From NCBI RefSeq assembly GCF_946479885.1, contig NZ_CAMLHM010000005.1, positions 52,035 to 116,034 of the forward strand: DNA of 64,000 nucleotides, read 5' to 3'. Shown in pieces: positions 36,750 to 45,969 of the stretch (position 1 is its first letter; each line of letters begins with the position of its first letter). The DNA comes from an uncultured Devosia sp. (GTDB lineage: Bacteria > Pseudomonadota > Alphaproteobacteria > Rhizobiales > Devosiaceae). A model generated the notes under the pieces. It was not told the DNA's origin and did no database searches. It saw nothing but the letters and a program-made list of their open reading frames with translations. The translations under genes were made by a program, and so were the position numbers.

Positions 36750-37456
36750 CTGGTCGCTTCCTTCCACACCTTCTGGGCAATCAGGAACAGCTCGGCAGCC
36801 TTGTGTTCGGCGATCTTCTTGGAAGGGCCGGTGGCGCTGAGGCTATCATAATCACCCAGGGTGACAGTGATGGTGAATTCGGGGGCGTGATCGGGTCCGC
36901 TGCGCGCGGTCTGGGTATAGGTGGGTGGCTCAAGGCCACGGGCCTGGGCCCATTCCTGCAGGGTCGTCTTGGCATCGGCCTTGTTGGCCTGGCCGTCAGC
37001 CAGGAATTCCTCGAACATGCGCTCGACGAATTCATAGGCCTTGCCCAGGCCGCCGTCGCAATAGATGGCGCCGATGATGGACTCGGTGATGTCGCCAAGG
37101 ATGGCTTCCTTTTCGGCACCGCCGGTGCGGGCTTCGCTGTCGCCCAGGTGCATTTCGGAACCCAGATCGAGCGTGCGGGCGATGATGGCGCAGGTTTCCT
37201 TGCGCACCAGGGTGTTGAGCGTGCGGCTCAGTTCGCCCTCATTGGCCTTGGGATAGCGGCGGTAAAGCATGTCGGCGACGACGAGGCCGAGCACGCGGTC
37301 ACCGAGAAACTCGAGCCGCTGGTAGCTGCGCTCGATGCGCTTGGCCGGCGAGACGGCGCTGGAATGGGTGAGCGCGCGGCTCAGCAGGTCCGGATCGGCA
37401 AATTTGTAGCCGAGCCGGAACTGCAGCTTGTCGTGATTGCGCGCGCCACGGCTCAC
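36746..37456 (-). CDS. rnc: Ribonuclease III
   Basis: RNase III cuts double-stranded RNA in rRNA processing and mRNA decay. The 236-residue protein has the signature RLEFLGDRVLGLVVADML, the second metal site in GDITESIIGAIYCDGG and a dsRNA-binding domain (DAKTTLQEWAQARGLEPPTY). I start at GTG 37456, which overlaps the lepB stop (GTGA), typical of this operon. An in-frame ATG at 37549 would lie deep inside lepB. It precedes era with another four-base overlap. Confidence 0.96.
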   Translation of the reverse strand: MSRGARNHDKLQFRLGYKFADPDLLSRALTHSSAVSPAKRIERSYQRLEFLGDRVLGLVVADMLYRRYPKANEGELSRTLNTLVRKETCAIIARTLDLGSEMHLGDSEARTGGAEKEAILGDITESIIGAIYCDGGLGKAYEFVERMFEEFLADGQANKADAKTTLQEWAQARGLEPPTYTQTARSGPDHAPEFTITVTLGDYDSLSATGPSKKIAEHKAAELFLIAQKVWKEATR

Positions 37457-38277
37457 GGCGTCGCGGTACCGGGATACTGCTGGTCGCTGGAGACGCCCTG
37501 GAACATACGGTCCCAGCGCACATTGGCCGGCCACTGCCAGAGCTGCCACGGCGGAATGTTGTTGGTGATGGAGAAGAAGCGGAACTCGGCCTTGGCGATG
37601 AGGTTCACCGCCGGCACGTAGCCGACCTGGCTCAGCACGCGGCTATCGGCGGAACGGTCGCGGTTGTCGCCCATCATGAAGTAGTGGCCGGCAGGCACGA
37701 CATATTCGGAGGTGTTGTCGAGCGGACCGTCGTCGGAGATTTCCTGGATGATGTGGGTTGTGCCTTCCGGGAAGGTCTCGCGGTAGACGGTGACGTCGCG
37801 GGTATCACCATTGCTGTCGGTGTCGGTTGCCGTGCCGATCTGCTCGCGCTCGACCATCGTGCCATTGATGTAGAGGCGGCCCTGCTTGACCTGGATGGTA
37901 TCGCCCGGCAGGCCGACGACGCGCTTGATGTATTCGATATTCTGCGGCACCGGGCGGAACACGGCGACGTCGCCGCGATTGGGCTCGCGGCCGAAAATGC
38001 GATTGGCGATCGGCAGTTCGAAATCGAGCAGGGTGAAATCGCCGTAGCGGCCCAGCGAGAAGGAGTGCTTGCCATAGCCCCAGACGAACTTGTTGGCGAC
38101 GAAGTAGTCGCCGATCATCATGGTCTGCTGCATGGAGGCCGTGGGGATCGAGAACGGCTGATAGAGGAACGAGCGCAAGACGATCGCGATCAGCAAAGCC
38201 TCGACCACGACAACGATGGTTTCGACCCATTCGTTGGACGCGGGCTTCTTGATGGACTTGTCGGCGGGCTGGCTCAT
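37453..38277 (-). CDS. lepB: Signal peptidase I
   Basis: LepB removes signal peptides of exported proteins at the periplasmic face. The 274-residue enzyme has an N-terminal membrane helix (VVVEALLIAIVLRSFLY, about residues 23-39), the catalytic Ser S48 in IPTASMQQTM and Lys K118 in EYIKRVVGLPGD. GHYFMMGDNRDRSADSR is the conserved box E. A single N-terminal helix is the normal alphaproteobacterial form; E. coli has two. The gene leads lepB-rnc-era and follows acpS by 87 bases. Confidence 0.96.
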   Translation of the reverse strand: MSQPADKSIKKPASNEWVETIVVVVEALLIAIVLRSFLYQPFSIPTASMQQTMMIGDYFVANKFVWGYGKHSFSLGRYGDFTLLDFELPIANRIFGREPNRGDVAVFRPVPQNIEYIKRVVGLPGDTIQVKQGRLYINGTMVEREQIGTATDTDSNGDTRDVTVYRETFPEGTTHIIQEISDDGPLDNTSEYVVPAGHYFMMGDNRDRSADSRVLSQVGYVPAVNLIAKAEFRFFSITNNIPPWQLWQWPANVRWDRMFQGVSSDQQYPGTATP

Positions 38278-38364
38278 TGATTTCCCCGGAAAGGTGGCGC
38301 GGCAGGGTTATGCCTTTGTCCCGGCGGGGTCAATCGGCAGGGTCGTCGGCCCAATCCGAAAAGT

Positions 38365-38781
38365 CTACAACTTTTCGGGGCCAGCAATCGGCAACGCTTC
38401 GATGACGACGAAGGCCTGGGCAAGACCTGCATCGTCAGTGATGGTGATGTGGATGTGGGGGACATGGCCCGGCGGCACAAGGCGGGCCAGTGCTTTTGCC
38501 GCGCCATTGGTCAGATGCATGGTCGGCTTGCCCGATGGCAGGTTCACCACGCCCATGTCGCGCCAATAGACGCCCCAGGAAATGCCCGTGCCCAGAGCCT
38601 TGGAACAGGCCTCCTTGGCGGCAAAGCGCTTGGCGTAGGAGGCGGCGCGCTGCGCTCGCCGATCGGACTTGCGACGCTCGGTTTCGGTAAAGCACCGGTT
38701 GGTGAAGCGGTCACCGTATTTGGCGAGGGTCTGCTCGACGCGATGAATCTGGATGAGGTCGGAGCCGAGGCCGATGATCAT
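38365..38781 (-). CDS. acpS: Holo-ACP synthase
   Basis: AcpS transfers 4'-phosphopantetheine from CoA to apo-ACP, activating fatty acid synthesis. The 138-residue protein shows the metal-binding aspartate D8 in [15 protein letters not shown] and the glutamate in [34 protein letters not shown] is the final strand. The ATG at 38781 matches the family start (MIIGLGSD); an upstream start at 38847 would run into repeat family B. It precedes lepB on the same strand. Confidence 0.96.
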   Translation of the reverse strand: MIIGLGSDLIQIHRVEQTLAKYGDRFTNRCFTETERRKSDRRAQRAASYAKRFAAKEACSKALGTGISWGVYWRDMGVVNLPSGKPTMHLTNGAAKALARLVPPGHVPHIHITITDDAGLAQAFVVIEALPIAGPEKL

Positions 38782-38802
38782 GGGGTGGCTCCTTTTCGAA
38801 GG

Positions 38803-38925
38803 GGATACCCCCTCCCAGCCTCCCCCGTATAGGGGGAGGAACCGCATCGAGTTTGTGGCGCCATGTTGCCAGATACACCGGCCGTGCCCCTCCCCCTGCC
38901 AGGGGGAGGCTGGGTGGGGGTATCC
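38803..38925. repeat. Dispersed palindromic element, family B, copy 1
   Basis: A 123-base element begins GGATACCCCCTCCCAGCCTC and ends with the inverse TGGGGGTATCC. Each end of about 39 bases contains its own palindrome (CCTCCCCC....GGGGAGG). The centre differs from copy 2 at 63311-63432, which has the same length within one base. It sits between pyrE and acpS, which are transcribed in the same direction. Confidence 0.85.
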
Positions 38926-38935
38926 AGCAAAAAAC

Positions 38936-39526
38936 TCACTTCACCCCCTGGATACCGCGGCTGCCTGGCTTGACGGCCGGGATGGCGGCCAGTTCGGGCG
39001 GCAGCTGGTCGGCGGGATAGGCGGGGACCTTGAATTCGATCAGCGATACCAAGGGAACGCCGACATCGGCTTCGCCGCCCGAACGGTCGATCAGGCAGGC
39101 GGCGGCGACGACATTGACGCCGATGCCGCGCAGGGCCTCGACGCATTCGCGGATGGAGAGGCCGGTGGAGACGATGTCTTCAACCACGATCACCTGATCG
39201 TCGGCGTTGATTTCAAAGCCGCGGCGCAGCTCGAACTTGCCTTCGACGCGCTCGGTGTAGAGCGCGGGCACGCCCAGATGACGGGAGGTTTCGTAGCCCG
39301 GGATGATGCCGCCAATGGCGGGCGAGACGACCTTGGTGACGCCGGGGAACTCGGCACGGATACGCTCGGCCAGCGCCTTGCAGAGCTTTTCGGTCTGCGC
39401 CGCGTACTGGAACACCCTGGCCTTTTGCAGGAAGACCGGCGAGCGAAGGCCGGACGACAGGATGAAATGACCTTCGAGCATGGCTCCGCAGTCGCGGAAA
39501 ATGTTCAGCACTTCATCTTTCGTCAT
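38936..39526 (-). CDS. pyrE: Orotate phosphoribosyltransferase
   Basis: PyrE joins orotate to PRPP to give OMP in pyrimidine synthesis. The 196-residue enzyme shows the PRPP-binding motif [13 protein letters not shown] (residues about 112-124) and [19 protein letters not shown] near the N-terminus with the flexible-loop residues. ISPAIGG-like [18 protein letters not shown] lies between. The ATG at 39526 overlaps the end of rsh by 14 bases. A start two codons earlier is possible. It is followed by repeat family B and acpS. Confidence 0.95.
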   Translation of the reverse strand: MTKDEVLNIFRDCGAMLEGHFILSSGLRSPVFLQKARVFQYAAQTEKLCKALAERIRAEFPGVTKVVSPAIGGIIPGYETSRHLGVPALYTERVEGKFELRRGFEINADDQVIVVEDIVSTGLSIRECVEALRGIGVNVVAAACLIDRSGGEADVGVPLVSLIEFKVPAYPADQLPPELAAIPAVKPGSRGIQGVK

Positions 39527-41801
39527 CAACAAATCTCCGGTCGACCTTGCCGTCCCATTCGAGGGTCGAAATCATGCCCGCTTCGCGGACGCCGGCGCGC
39601 TGGACGGCAGAAAGCCCCGGACTGCGCTTGAGCGTTGCCAGAACATCGGTGAGTTGCGCAAGGTCGCGCACCTCGATTTCGAAGATCATCTGGTGAAAGT
39701 CGGGTGAAATCATCCGCATCACCAGATTGTTGATGTTGGCGTCACAGGCAGCAATGGCCGAGGAAATCTGCGCCAGCGAGCCGGGCTTGTTCACCGACTC
39801 CATCGTGATGACGATGGGGTAGAGCTTGTCCTCGCCGCCCTTGAGGCTCCAGCGCACGTCCACCCAGGCCACGTCGCTGTCATGCTTGTCGGTGAGCGCA
39901 TCGGAATGGATCGGATAGACCAGCATGGGCGTATCGGGCTGGAGGATGCCCACCAGCCGGTCCCCCGGCACAACGCCCTCGGCCGAGACGGTCACCGGCA
40001 TATGGAAATCGAGCTGCGCCAAGGCGGCCTTGGCACGCGGGCCGGAGCGCTGGCCGCCGGGCACGCGGAAGCGGAAGAGATCGGTGGCACGCAGGGCAAA
40101 CCAGCCGTCTGCCGTATCGGCGACGGGCAGATCGAGCTTGCGACGGCGCTTGCGCAGGCCCTTGAGCTTGGCGAGTTCGGCGCCGAGCGGTTCGGAGCCG
40201 ATCTTGCCTTCGCCGACAGCGATCAGCAGGTCACGCCGGCCCGGTGTACCCAGAGCCTCGGCCAGGGCCTTGGCCTCGCTATCGTCGAGCATGACGCCTT
40301 CGCGCTCGAGCAGCATGTTGAGCACATGCTCGCCCAAAGCGAAGGCGCGCTGGGTGGCGGCATGACGCACGGCGCGCCGGATGGCGGCGCGGGCCTTGCC
40401 GGTGGCAGCAATGCCCAACCAGTTCACTGGCGGCAGGTGGTTCTGGTCGCGGATGATCTCGACTTCGTCGCCGCTTCGAAGCTGGGTCACCAGCGGCAGG
40501 ATGGAGCCGTTGATCTTGGCGCCGACCGTAGTGTCGCCGATATCGGTATGCAGCGCATAGGCGAAATCGATGGGCGTGGCGCCACGCGGCAGCGCGATCA
40601 GCCGGCCGCGCGGGGTGAAGCAGAACACCTGGTCCTGGAACAGCTCGAGCTTGGTATATTCGAGGAAGTCCTCGGTGGAGGAATTGCCGGTCGTCAGGTG
40701 GCCGATGGTCTGGCGCAGCGAGCCATAGGCCTGTGATTCATGCTCGATGCGGCTGAGATCGGCCGAGGCACCGTCCTTGTAGAGGGCATGGGCGGCGATG
40801 CCGAATTCGGCGATGCGATCCATTTCCTCGGTGCGAATCTGCAGCTCGACGCGCTGGCGGCCGGGGCCAACAATGGTGGTATGGATCGACTGGTAATCGT
40901 TGTGCTTGGGGACCGAGATATAGTCCTTGAAGCGGCCGGGCACGACCTTCCAGCGGGTGTGGACGACGCCGACCGTGCGATAGCATTCCTCGAGCGAACC
41001 GACGATGACGCGGAAGCCGATCATGTCGGAGAGCTGTTCCAGCGCGATCGACTTGCGCTCGATCTTGTTGAAGATCGAGAAGGGTGACTTTACCCGCGCC
41101 TTGACCCGGGCGGTGATGCCCTCGGCGGCGAGGCGCTCGCTGAGCTCGGCCGAAATGGTCGAAATCGTCTCGCGATATTCTTCCTGCATCTCGTCGAGGC
41201 GGGCGACGATGGCCTGGTAATGCTCGGGCTGGAGAATCTTGAAGGAGATGTTCTCCAGCTCGTTGCGCATATCCTGCATACCCATGCGACCGGCGAGCGG
41301 GGCATAGATATCCATGGTCTCCTGCGCGATGCGCGTCTGCTTCTCAGCCGGCATGTATTGCAGGGTGCGCATATTGTGCAGGCGATCGGCGAGCTTGACC
41401 AAAAGCACCCGCACGTCCTGGCTGATGGCCAGCAGCAGCTTGCGCAGGTTCTCCGCCTGGGCCTCTTCGCGCGACACCAGGTTCAGCCGCTCGATCTTGG
41501 TCAGGCCATCGACGATGGTGGCGATTTCGCCGCCGAAGAGCTGGTCGATCTCGGCGCGCGTGGCGTCGGTATCCTCGATGGTATCGTGCAGCAGGCCCAC
41601 CGCGATGGAGGCATCGTCGAGCTTGAGCTCGGTCAGGATGGCCGCGACTTCGAGCGGATGATTGAAGTAGGGATCGCCGGAGGCACGCTTCTGCGAGCCA
41701 TGCTTTTGCATGGCGTACACATAGGCCTTGTTCAACAACTGCTCGTCGACGTTCGGGTTATAGGCCTGAACGCGTTCGACAAGCTCATACTGACGCATCA
41801 T
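39513..41801 (-). CDS. rsh: Bifunctional (p)ppGpp synthetase/hydrolase Rsh
   Basis: Rsh makes and degrades (p)ppGpp, the stringent-response alarmone. The 762-residue protein has the HD hydrolase domain with [15 protein letters not shown] and [13 protein letters not shown], complete with the HD pair. The synthetase domain follows ([20 protein letters not shown] and [16 protein letters not shown]), then TGS ([20 protein letters not shown]) and a C-terminal ACT domain ([20 protein letters not shown]). Both active regions look intact, consistent with the single bifunctional enzyme in alphaproteobacteria. The start at 41801 gives [12 protein letters not shown], the family N-terminus. Repeat family A copy 2 lies 130 bases upstream, and rpoZ precedes it. 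Confidence 0.96.
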   Translation of the reverse strand: MMRQYELVERVQAYNPNVDEQLLNKAYVYAMQKHGSQKRASGDPYFNHPLEVAAILTELKLDDASIAVGLLHDTIEDTDATRAEIDQLFGGEIATIVDGLTKIERLNLVSREEAQAENLRKLLLAISQDVRVLLVKLADRLHNMRTLQYMPAEKQTRIAQETMDIYAPLAGRMGMQDMRNELENISFKILQPEHYQAIVARLDEMQEEYRETISTISAELSERLAAEGITARVKARVKSPFSIFNKIERKSIALEQLSDMIGFRVIVGSLEECYRTVGVVHTRWKVVPGRFKDYISVPKHNDYQSIHTTIVGPGRQRVELQIRTEEMDRIAEFGIAAHALYKDGASADLSRIEHESQAYGSLRQTIGHLTTGNSSTEDFLEYTKLELFQDQVFCFTPRGRLIALPRGATPIDFAYALHTDIGDTTVGAKINGSILPLVTQLRSGDEVEIIRDQNHLPPVNWLGIAATGKARAAIRRAVRHAATQRAFALGEHVLNMLLEREGVMLDDSEAKALAEALGTPGRRDLLIAVGEGKIGSEPLGAELAKLKGLRKRRRKLDLPVADTADGWFALRATDLFRFRVPGGQRSGPRAKAALAQLDFHMPVTVSAEGVVPGDRLVGILQPDTPMLVYPIHSDALTDKHDSDVAWVDVRWSLKGGEDKLYPIVITMESVNKPGSLAQISSAIAACDANINNLVMRMISPDFHQMIFEIEVRDLAQLTDVLATLKRSPGLSAVQRAGVREAGMISTLEWDGKVDRRFVDDER

Positions 41802-41931
41802 GGAGGATTGTCGCCGCTCGCTCGAAGAATCGAGCTTAGCGCTTTGAAAGAAAATGGGAAGGGCGGAGCGGGAGTATCTGAGTTGCGGGGCGATGGGAAG
41901 GGGCGAGGCCGGCTGGCACCAAGCCATTTCA

Positions 41932-42027
41932 CCCACAGCGTTCCCTCGGACTTGATCCGAGGGCCATTCGCCGCCTGCGTCTTATTGAGGGTGGCCCTCG
42001 GGTCAAGCCCGAGGGAACGCCGGTGGG
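41932..42027. repeat. Dispersed palindromic element, family A, copy 2
   Basis: This 96-base element has the same ends as the copy at 31180: left CCCACAGCGTTCCCTCGGAC, then TTGATCCGAGGGCCA, and the near-perfect inverse at the right. The middle (TTCGCCGCCTGCGTCTTATT and GAGGG) is unrelated to copy 1. It lies between rpoZ and rsh, upstream of the rsh start, so it may affect read-through or the rsh 5' leader. Confidence 0.85.
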
Positions 42028-42053
42028 GATCAGACATGGTGCCCCAAAACGAA

Positions 42054-42081
42054 AACACCCCCGGCTCACGCCGAGGGTGTT
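42054..42081 (-). terminator. Intrinsic terminator after rpoZ
   Basis: On the minus strand AACACCCTCGGC pairs with GCCGGGGGTGTT around a four-base loop (GTGA), with one mismatch, followed by TTTCGTTTT. It lies 25 bases beyond the rpoZ stop and separates rpoZ from rsh. Confidence 0.8.
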
Positions 42082-42105
42082 GATTGGTCGCGAAAAACCA
42101 ACAAA

Positions 42106-42474
42106 TCAGTCGTCGCGGCGTTCCGGCGGGGCCAGGCTTTCGATGCCGCGCAGCAGTTCTTCTTCGCTGATGGTATCGAAGTTGATCGAATCGTCGCCAT
42201 TGGCGCTTTCGATCAGCGGAGCGGCGTGCTCCTCGGGCTCGTCGACCTCGACATATTTCTGCAGCGAGTGGATCAGATCCTCGCGCAGGTCATCAGGGGA
42301 AATCGCGCCGTCGCCGATTTCACGCAGCGCCACAACGGGATTCTTGTCGTTGTCGCGGGAAACGGTGATCTGGGCGCCAGACGAAATCATGCGCGCGCGA
42401 TGGGCGGCCATGAGAACGAGATCGAAGCGGTTTTCGATCTTTTCGATGCAGTCTTCAACGGTGACGCGTGCCAC
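42106..42474 (-). CDS. rpoZ: RNA polymerase omega subunit
   Basis: Omega supports assembly of RNA polymerase and, with (p)ppGpp, transcription control. The 122-residue protein reads [20 protein letters not shown], then [19 protein letters not shown] and [13 protein letters not shown]. The acidic C-terminal tail ([11 protein letters not shown]) is longer than in E. coli, as usual for alphaproteobacteria. I use the GTG at 42474, which has GGAG seven bases upstream and gives the standard start. An ATG at 42486 adds four residues. rsh lies downstream, as in many proteobacteria. Confidence 0.94.
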   Translation of the reverse strand: MARVTVEDCIEKIENRFDLVLMAAHRARMISSGAQITVSRDNDKNPVVALREIGDGAISPDDLREDLIHSLQKYVEVDEPEEHAAPLIESANGDDSINFDTISEEELLRGIESLAPPERRDD

Positions 42475-42701
42475 AAACGTCTCCAAAACTTATGGAATGA
42501 ACGCCTCCCATACACGAGACACCCAGCCGGCACAAGGATTGCCTGCCCTCGCAGCACGCGCATGTGACATGCAGATGTCTTGTCCCCTGCGGGAAAACGT
42601 GCGAATAGCGAAATTAACATAATGTTCTCGGCGGAATTTAAGACATTAGCCGCTTGCGGCACAGGCTTTTCAGGCGGCGCGCCGCCAATCAGGAGATTGC
42701 G

Positions 42702-43286
42702 ATGCCTATCGATCCGCGGGAAAAGATCGTTCTGTTTATCGATGGCGCCAATCTCTACGCCACGTCCAAGGCGATAGGGGTCGATATCGACTACCGGCGT
42801 CTGCTGGCCGATTTCAACGCCCGGGCCTATCTGCTGCGCGCCAACTACTACACAGCGCTGGTCGAAGATCAGGAATATTCCTCGATCCGTCCGCTGATCG
42901 ACTGGCTGGACTATAATGGCTTCACGGTGGTGACCAAGCCGGCCAAGGAATTCACCGACGCCACGGGACGCCGGAAGATCAAGGGCAACATGGATATCGA
43001 GCTGTGCGTGGACGCGCTCGAACTGGCCCCGTTCTACGACCACATGGTATTGTTTTCCGGCGACGGCGATTTCACCGCCCTGGTCGCCGCCTTGCAGCGC
43101 AAAGGCAAGCGGGTGACGGTCGTCTCCACGCTGACCACGTCCACCCCGATGATCTCGGATGACCTGCGCCGGCAGGCGGACTTCTTCATCGATGTGGCGG
43201 ACCTGGCAAAGACCGTCGGCCGCCCGCCGAGCACACGGCCTCCGGCGCCGGTGGTAACGCCGACGGTGGCGGCTGAGACGGAATAG
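42702..43286 (+). CDS. NYN domain (LabA/DUF88) protein
   Basis: This 194-residue cytoplasmic protein is a predicted PIN-like nuclease of the NYN/LabA group. IVLFIDGANLYATSKAIGVD has the first catalytic D (and N), KGNMDIELCVDALE the second acidic residue, and HMVLFSGDGDFTALVAAL the third aspartate cluster. The last 25 residues (RPPAPVVTPTV) are proline-rich and flexible. The ATG at 42702 has CAGGAG seven bases upstream. It is divergent from rpoZ and convergent with smpB, the normal rhizobial order. RNA cleavage is an inference from the fold. Confidence 0.88.
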   Translation: MPIDPREKIVLFIDGANLYATSKAIGVDIDYRRLLADFNARAYLLRANYYTALVEDQEYSSIRPLIDWLDYNGFTVVTKPAKEFTDATGRRKIKGNMDIELCVDALELAPFYDHMVLFSGDGDFTALVAALQRKGKRVTVVSTLTTSTPMISDDLRRQADFFIDVADLAKTVGRPPSTRPPAPVVTPTVAAETE

Positions 43287-43295
43287 GACTTGGGG

Positions 43296-43421
43296 CACGC
43301 CCTCGTGGTTCTGTTCTCGCGAAGAGCTAGCACCTCACCATGAGGGCTACCAGGAACTCTGTGTATCAACAGCCCTCATGGTGATGTGCGCTTCTTCAGC
43401 GCCTCGAACCACGAGGGCGTG
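43296..43421. repeat. Palindromic element with nested inverted repeats, family C
   Basis: The outer arms CACGCCCTCGTGGTT (43296-43310) and AACCACGAGGGCGTG (43407-43421) are a perfect 15-base inverse pair. Inside, CACCATGAGGGCT (43336-43348) and AGCCCTCATGGTG (43371-43383) form a second perfect 13-base pair. The 126-base unit lies between the convergent NYN and smpB genes. Units with the same CCTCGTGGTTCGAGGC-like start are, from memory, widespread in Rhizobiales genomes. Confidence 0.8.
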
Positions 43422-43429
43422 GCACAAGC

Positions 43430-43927
43430 CTAGCCCCGGCCGCCTTCTTTCATGATGCGGGATTTGTCGCGGTTCCAGTCGCGATCGCGCTCGGTGGCGC
43501 GCTTGTCGTAGTTCTTCTTGCCCTTGCCAACGCCGATCAGCACCTTTGCGCGACCCTGGTCGTTGAAGAAGAGCTTGAGCGGCACGATGGTGTTACCGGC
43601 GCGGGCGACTTCCTGATCGAGGTGGGCCAGCTGTTTCTTGGACACCAGCAATTTGCGCGGACGCCGTTCTTCATGGTTGAAGCGGTTGGCCTGCAGGTAT
43701 TCCGGGATATGGGCATTTATGAGCCACAGCTCACCCCGTTCAGGGGACGCATAGGATTCGGTGATCTGAGCCTTGCCCAGGCGCAAAGACTTGACCTCGG
43801 TGCCCGTCAGCACGAGGCCGGCCTCCATGGTCTCGCCGATTTCGTAGTCGTAGCGCGAGCGACGGTTTTCAGCCACGAGACCGTGGCTGATGATGCCGTT
43901 CTTGCTCTTGTCGTTCTTGGGGGCCAT
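43430..43927 (-). CDS. smpB: SsrA-binding protein SmpB
   Basis: SmpB delivers tmRNA to stalled ribosomes. The 165-residue protein shows the N-terminal beta-barrel ([20 protein letters not shown]), [20 protein letters not shown] and [20 protein letters not shown]. The C-terminal basic tail ([20 protein letters not shown]) enters the ribosome A site. Preceding residues [16 protein letters not shown] are the conserved start of the fold. It lies five bases downstream of dapA on the same strand. No tmRNA gene is visible in this window. Confidence 0.96.
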   Translation of the reverse strand: MAPKNDKSKNGIISHGLVAENRRSRYDYEIGETMEAGLVLTGTEVKSLRLGKAQITESYASPERGELWLINAHIPEYLQANRFNHEERRPRKLLVSKKQLAHLDQEVARAGNTIVPLKLFFNDQGRAKVLIGVGKGKKNYDKRATERDRDWNRDKSRIMKEGGRG

Positions 43928-43932
43928 CGGCT

Positions 43933-44808
43933 TTAGATAAGACCTGCATGGCGCATTGCAAAGTCCACGGCTTCCTCGGTCGCCTTGGCGACGGGGACCA
44001 GCGGCAGGCGCAGTTCGTTGGCGCAGCGGTTGAGGCGGCTCGCGGCATATTTCACCGCCGTCGGATTGGGCTCCATGAACAGGTTCTTGTGCAGGTGCAC
44101 CAGCTTGTCCTGCACCAGCAGCGCCCCCTTGAAATCGCCGGCCAGCGACAGCTCCTGCATCTGCGAGCAGAGGCGCGGCGCGATGTTGGAGGTCACCGAA
44201 ATGCAGCCATGGCCGCCATGGGCGTTGAAAGCAAGCGCGGTGATATCCTCGCCCGAGAGCAGGATGAAATCCTTGCCCAGCTTGTCGCGCTGCAGGCTGG
44301 TGCGGCCCAGATCGGCCGTCGCATCCTTGACGCCGATGATGTTGGAATGGGCTTCGTGCAACCGCGCGATAGTGTCGACGGTGAGATCGACCACGGTGCG
44401 GCCGGGCACGCTGTAGAGGATGACCGGGATGCCCACCGCCTTCGCCACAGCCGAGAAATGCTGGAACATGCCCTCCTGGTTGGGCTTGTTGTAGTAGGGC
44501 ACGATCGACAGCACGGCATCAGCGCCGGCTTCCTCGGCGAACTTGGCGAGCGACACGGCTTCGGCGGTGGAGTTGGACCCTGCCCCGGCAATCACCGGCA
44601 CGCGCTTGTTGGCGACCTCGATGGCGATTTCGACGACGCGGCGGTGCTCTTCGTGGCTGACCGTGGGGCTTTCGCCCGTGGTGCCGACCGGCACCAGGCC
44701 GTGCGTGCCCTCCGATATCTGCCAATCGACAAAGCTGGCGAAGGCTTTCTCATCGACATTCCCATTGAGCATGGGAGTGATGAGCGCCGTAATCGATCCT
44801 CGCAGCAT
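43933..44808 (-). CDS. dapA: 4-hydroxy-tetrahydrodipicolinate synthase
   Basis: DapA condenses pyruvate with aspartate semialdehyde at the start of the lysine/diaminopimelate path. The 291-residue barrel shows GTTGES (residues 43-48), the tyrosines in [12 protein letters not shown]132 in LYSVPGR and the Schiff-base lysine K161 in [12 protein letters not shown] use the ATG at 44808 ([13 protein letters not shown]); an upstream start at 44904 adds 32 unrelated residues. It is coupled to smpB, five bases away, and divergent from the alpha/beta hydrolase gene. Confidence 0.95.
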   Translation of the reverse strand: MLRGSITALITPMLNGNVDEKAFASFVDWQISEGTHGLVPVGTTGESPTVSHEEHRRVVEIAIEVANKRVPVIAGAGSNSTAEAVSLAKFAEEAGADAVLSIVPYYNKPNQEGMFQHFSAVAKAVGIPVILYSVPGRTVVDLTVDTIARLHEAHSNIIGVKDATADLGRTSLQRDKLGKDFILLSGEDITALAFNAHGGHGCISVTSNIAPRLCSQMQELSLAGDFKGALLVQDKLVHLHKNLFMEPNPTAVKYAASRLNRCANELRLPLVPVAKATEEAVDFAMRHAGLI

Positions 44809-45030
44809 TGTCGAAATTTCCTCAGTTGGATTGCCACCCTGCGGTGGCTGGATGGCGTGAGCCGCTTGAAGCGGTCCGCTTTGAGTGGCGCACCATACTT
44901 TCACTTGCCGACCACGACAACGTTTTCGTTGGCTGCATTTCCCGGCATTGTCGGTTGGCGATACGTGCTGGCAGCGCTTCAGGCGAAACCGCTTGAGACA
45001 TGGCGGCCGTTCCCTCTAAATGGCCCCGCC

Positions 45031-45969
45031 ATGCCTCGCCCCAGAACCGTTTCCGCCGACCATCCGCCCTTTGCCGCCCTGCCGGTCACCCATGTGACGC
45101 TGGGCCCCCGGCTTCGCGCTGCGGTGCATGTCGCGGGCACGCTGTCGAGCCGGCGGCTGCCGGTCCTCTGTATTCCCGGCTATCAGCGCAACATGAGCGA
45201 TTTCACCGAATTCGCCGATTACTTTCGCCGTATGGGCCGCGGGGAATGGCCGGTGGTGCTGCTCGACCTGCCCGGCCGGGGCCGAGCCGACGACCGTGCC
45301 AAGGACAGCGACTACAGCTCGCTGGCCGATGCGCGCGACGTCGCGTCGGTGATGGCCGCGCTGGGCATCGGCAAGGCGGTGGTGCTGGGTCAGGGACATG
45401 GCGGGCAAGTCGCCATGGCGCTCGCTGCAAGCCACCCGCTGCTGATTGCGGGCACCGTGCTGCTCGATGCTGGACCGGTCATCGACTCGCGCGGCATCGT
45501 GCGCCTGCGCAACAACCTGGCGCATATCGAGGCGCTGCGCGGCGCCAAGCCAGTAGCATCAGGGTTTCGCAAGATTCTGGGCGGCGACTATCCGGGCCTG
45601 CCCGATGATCGGCTCGACGCATTGGCCGGTCGCAGCCACATCATCGACAAGCGCGGGCGCGCGCGACCGCTCTTCGATCGGCGGCTGATCGAGGCACTGG
45701 CCAGCATCAATTTCGACGACGTGCTGATGGCGCAATGGCCGCTATTCGACGCCCTCACCTGCGCACCGCTGATGCTGCTGCGGACGCAGTTGACCGACCA
45801 GTTGCGCCGCGAAACCTACGATGAAATGGTGCGGCGGCGGCCGGATGCGGTGGCGCTGACAATCGCTGGCCAGGGATCGCCGGCGCTGTTTGACCAGCAC
45901 GAGGAAATCGAGGCCGTCGCCGAGTTCGTGACGCGCACCAGCACGCAATTGCTGGGCCGGACCGGCTAG
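45031..45969 (+). CDS. Alpha/beta hydrolase-fold protein lacking the usual nucleophile
   Basis: This 312-residue protein is of the alpha/beta hydrolase fold: LPVLCIPGYQRNMSDFTEF gives the strand and oxyanion loop and VVLLDLPGRGRADD the next strand. At the nucleophile elbow, where G-x-S-x-G is expected, it reads VVLGQGHGGQVAMAL, so the Ser position is Gly. DPIDSR-like DAGPVIDSRG follows, and a late aspartate/histidine pair is not clear (ALFDQHEEIEAVAEFV could hold the histidine). It may be a non-catalytic binding protein or use other chemistry. It is divergent from dapA; the ATG at 45031 has no strong ribosome site. Confidence 0.78.
   Translation: MPRPRTVSADHPPFAALPVTHVTLGPRLRAAVHVAGTLSSRRLPVLCIPGYQRNMSDFTEFADYFRRMGRGEWPVVLLDLPGRGRADDRAKDSDYSSLADARDVASVMAALGIGKAVVLGQGHGGQVAMALAASHPLLIAGTVLLDAGPVIDSRGIVRLRNNLAHIEALRGAKPVASGFRKILGGDYPGLPDDRLDALAGRSHIIDKRGRARPLFDRRLIEALASINFDDVLMAQWPLFDALTCAPLMLLRTQLTDQLRRETYDEMVRRRPDAVALTIAGQGSPALFDQHEEIEAVAEFVTRTSTQLLGRTG

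Noticed and set aside
43948..45030. Upstream half of a long plus-strand frame joined to the hydrolase
   Set aside because: It is antisense to dapA, which has all active-site motifs; the hydrolase homology begins only after 45031.
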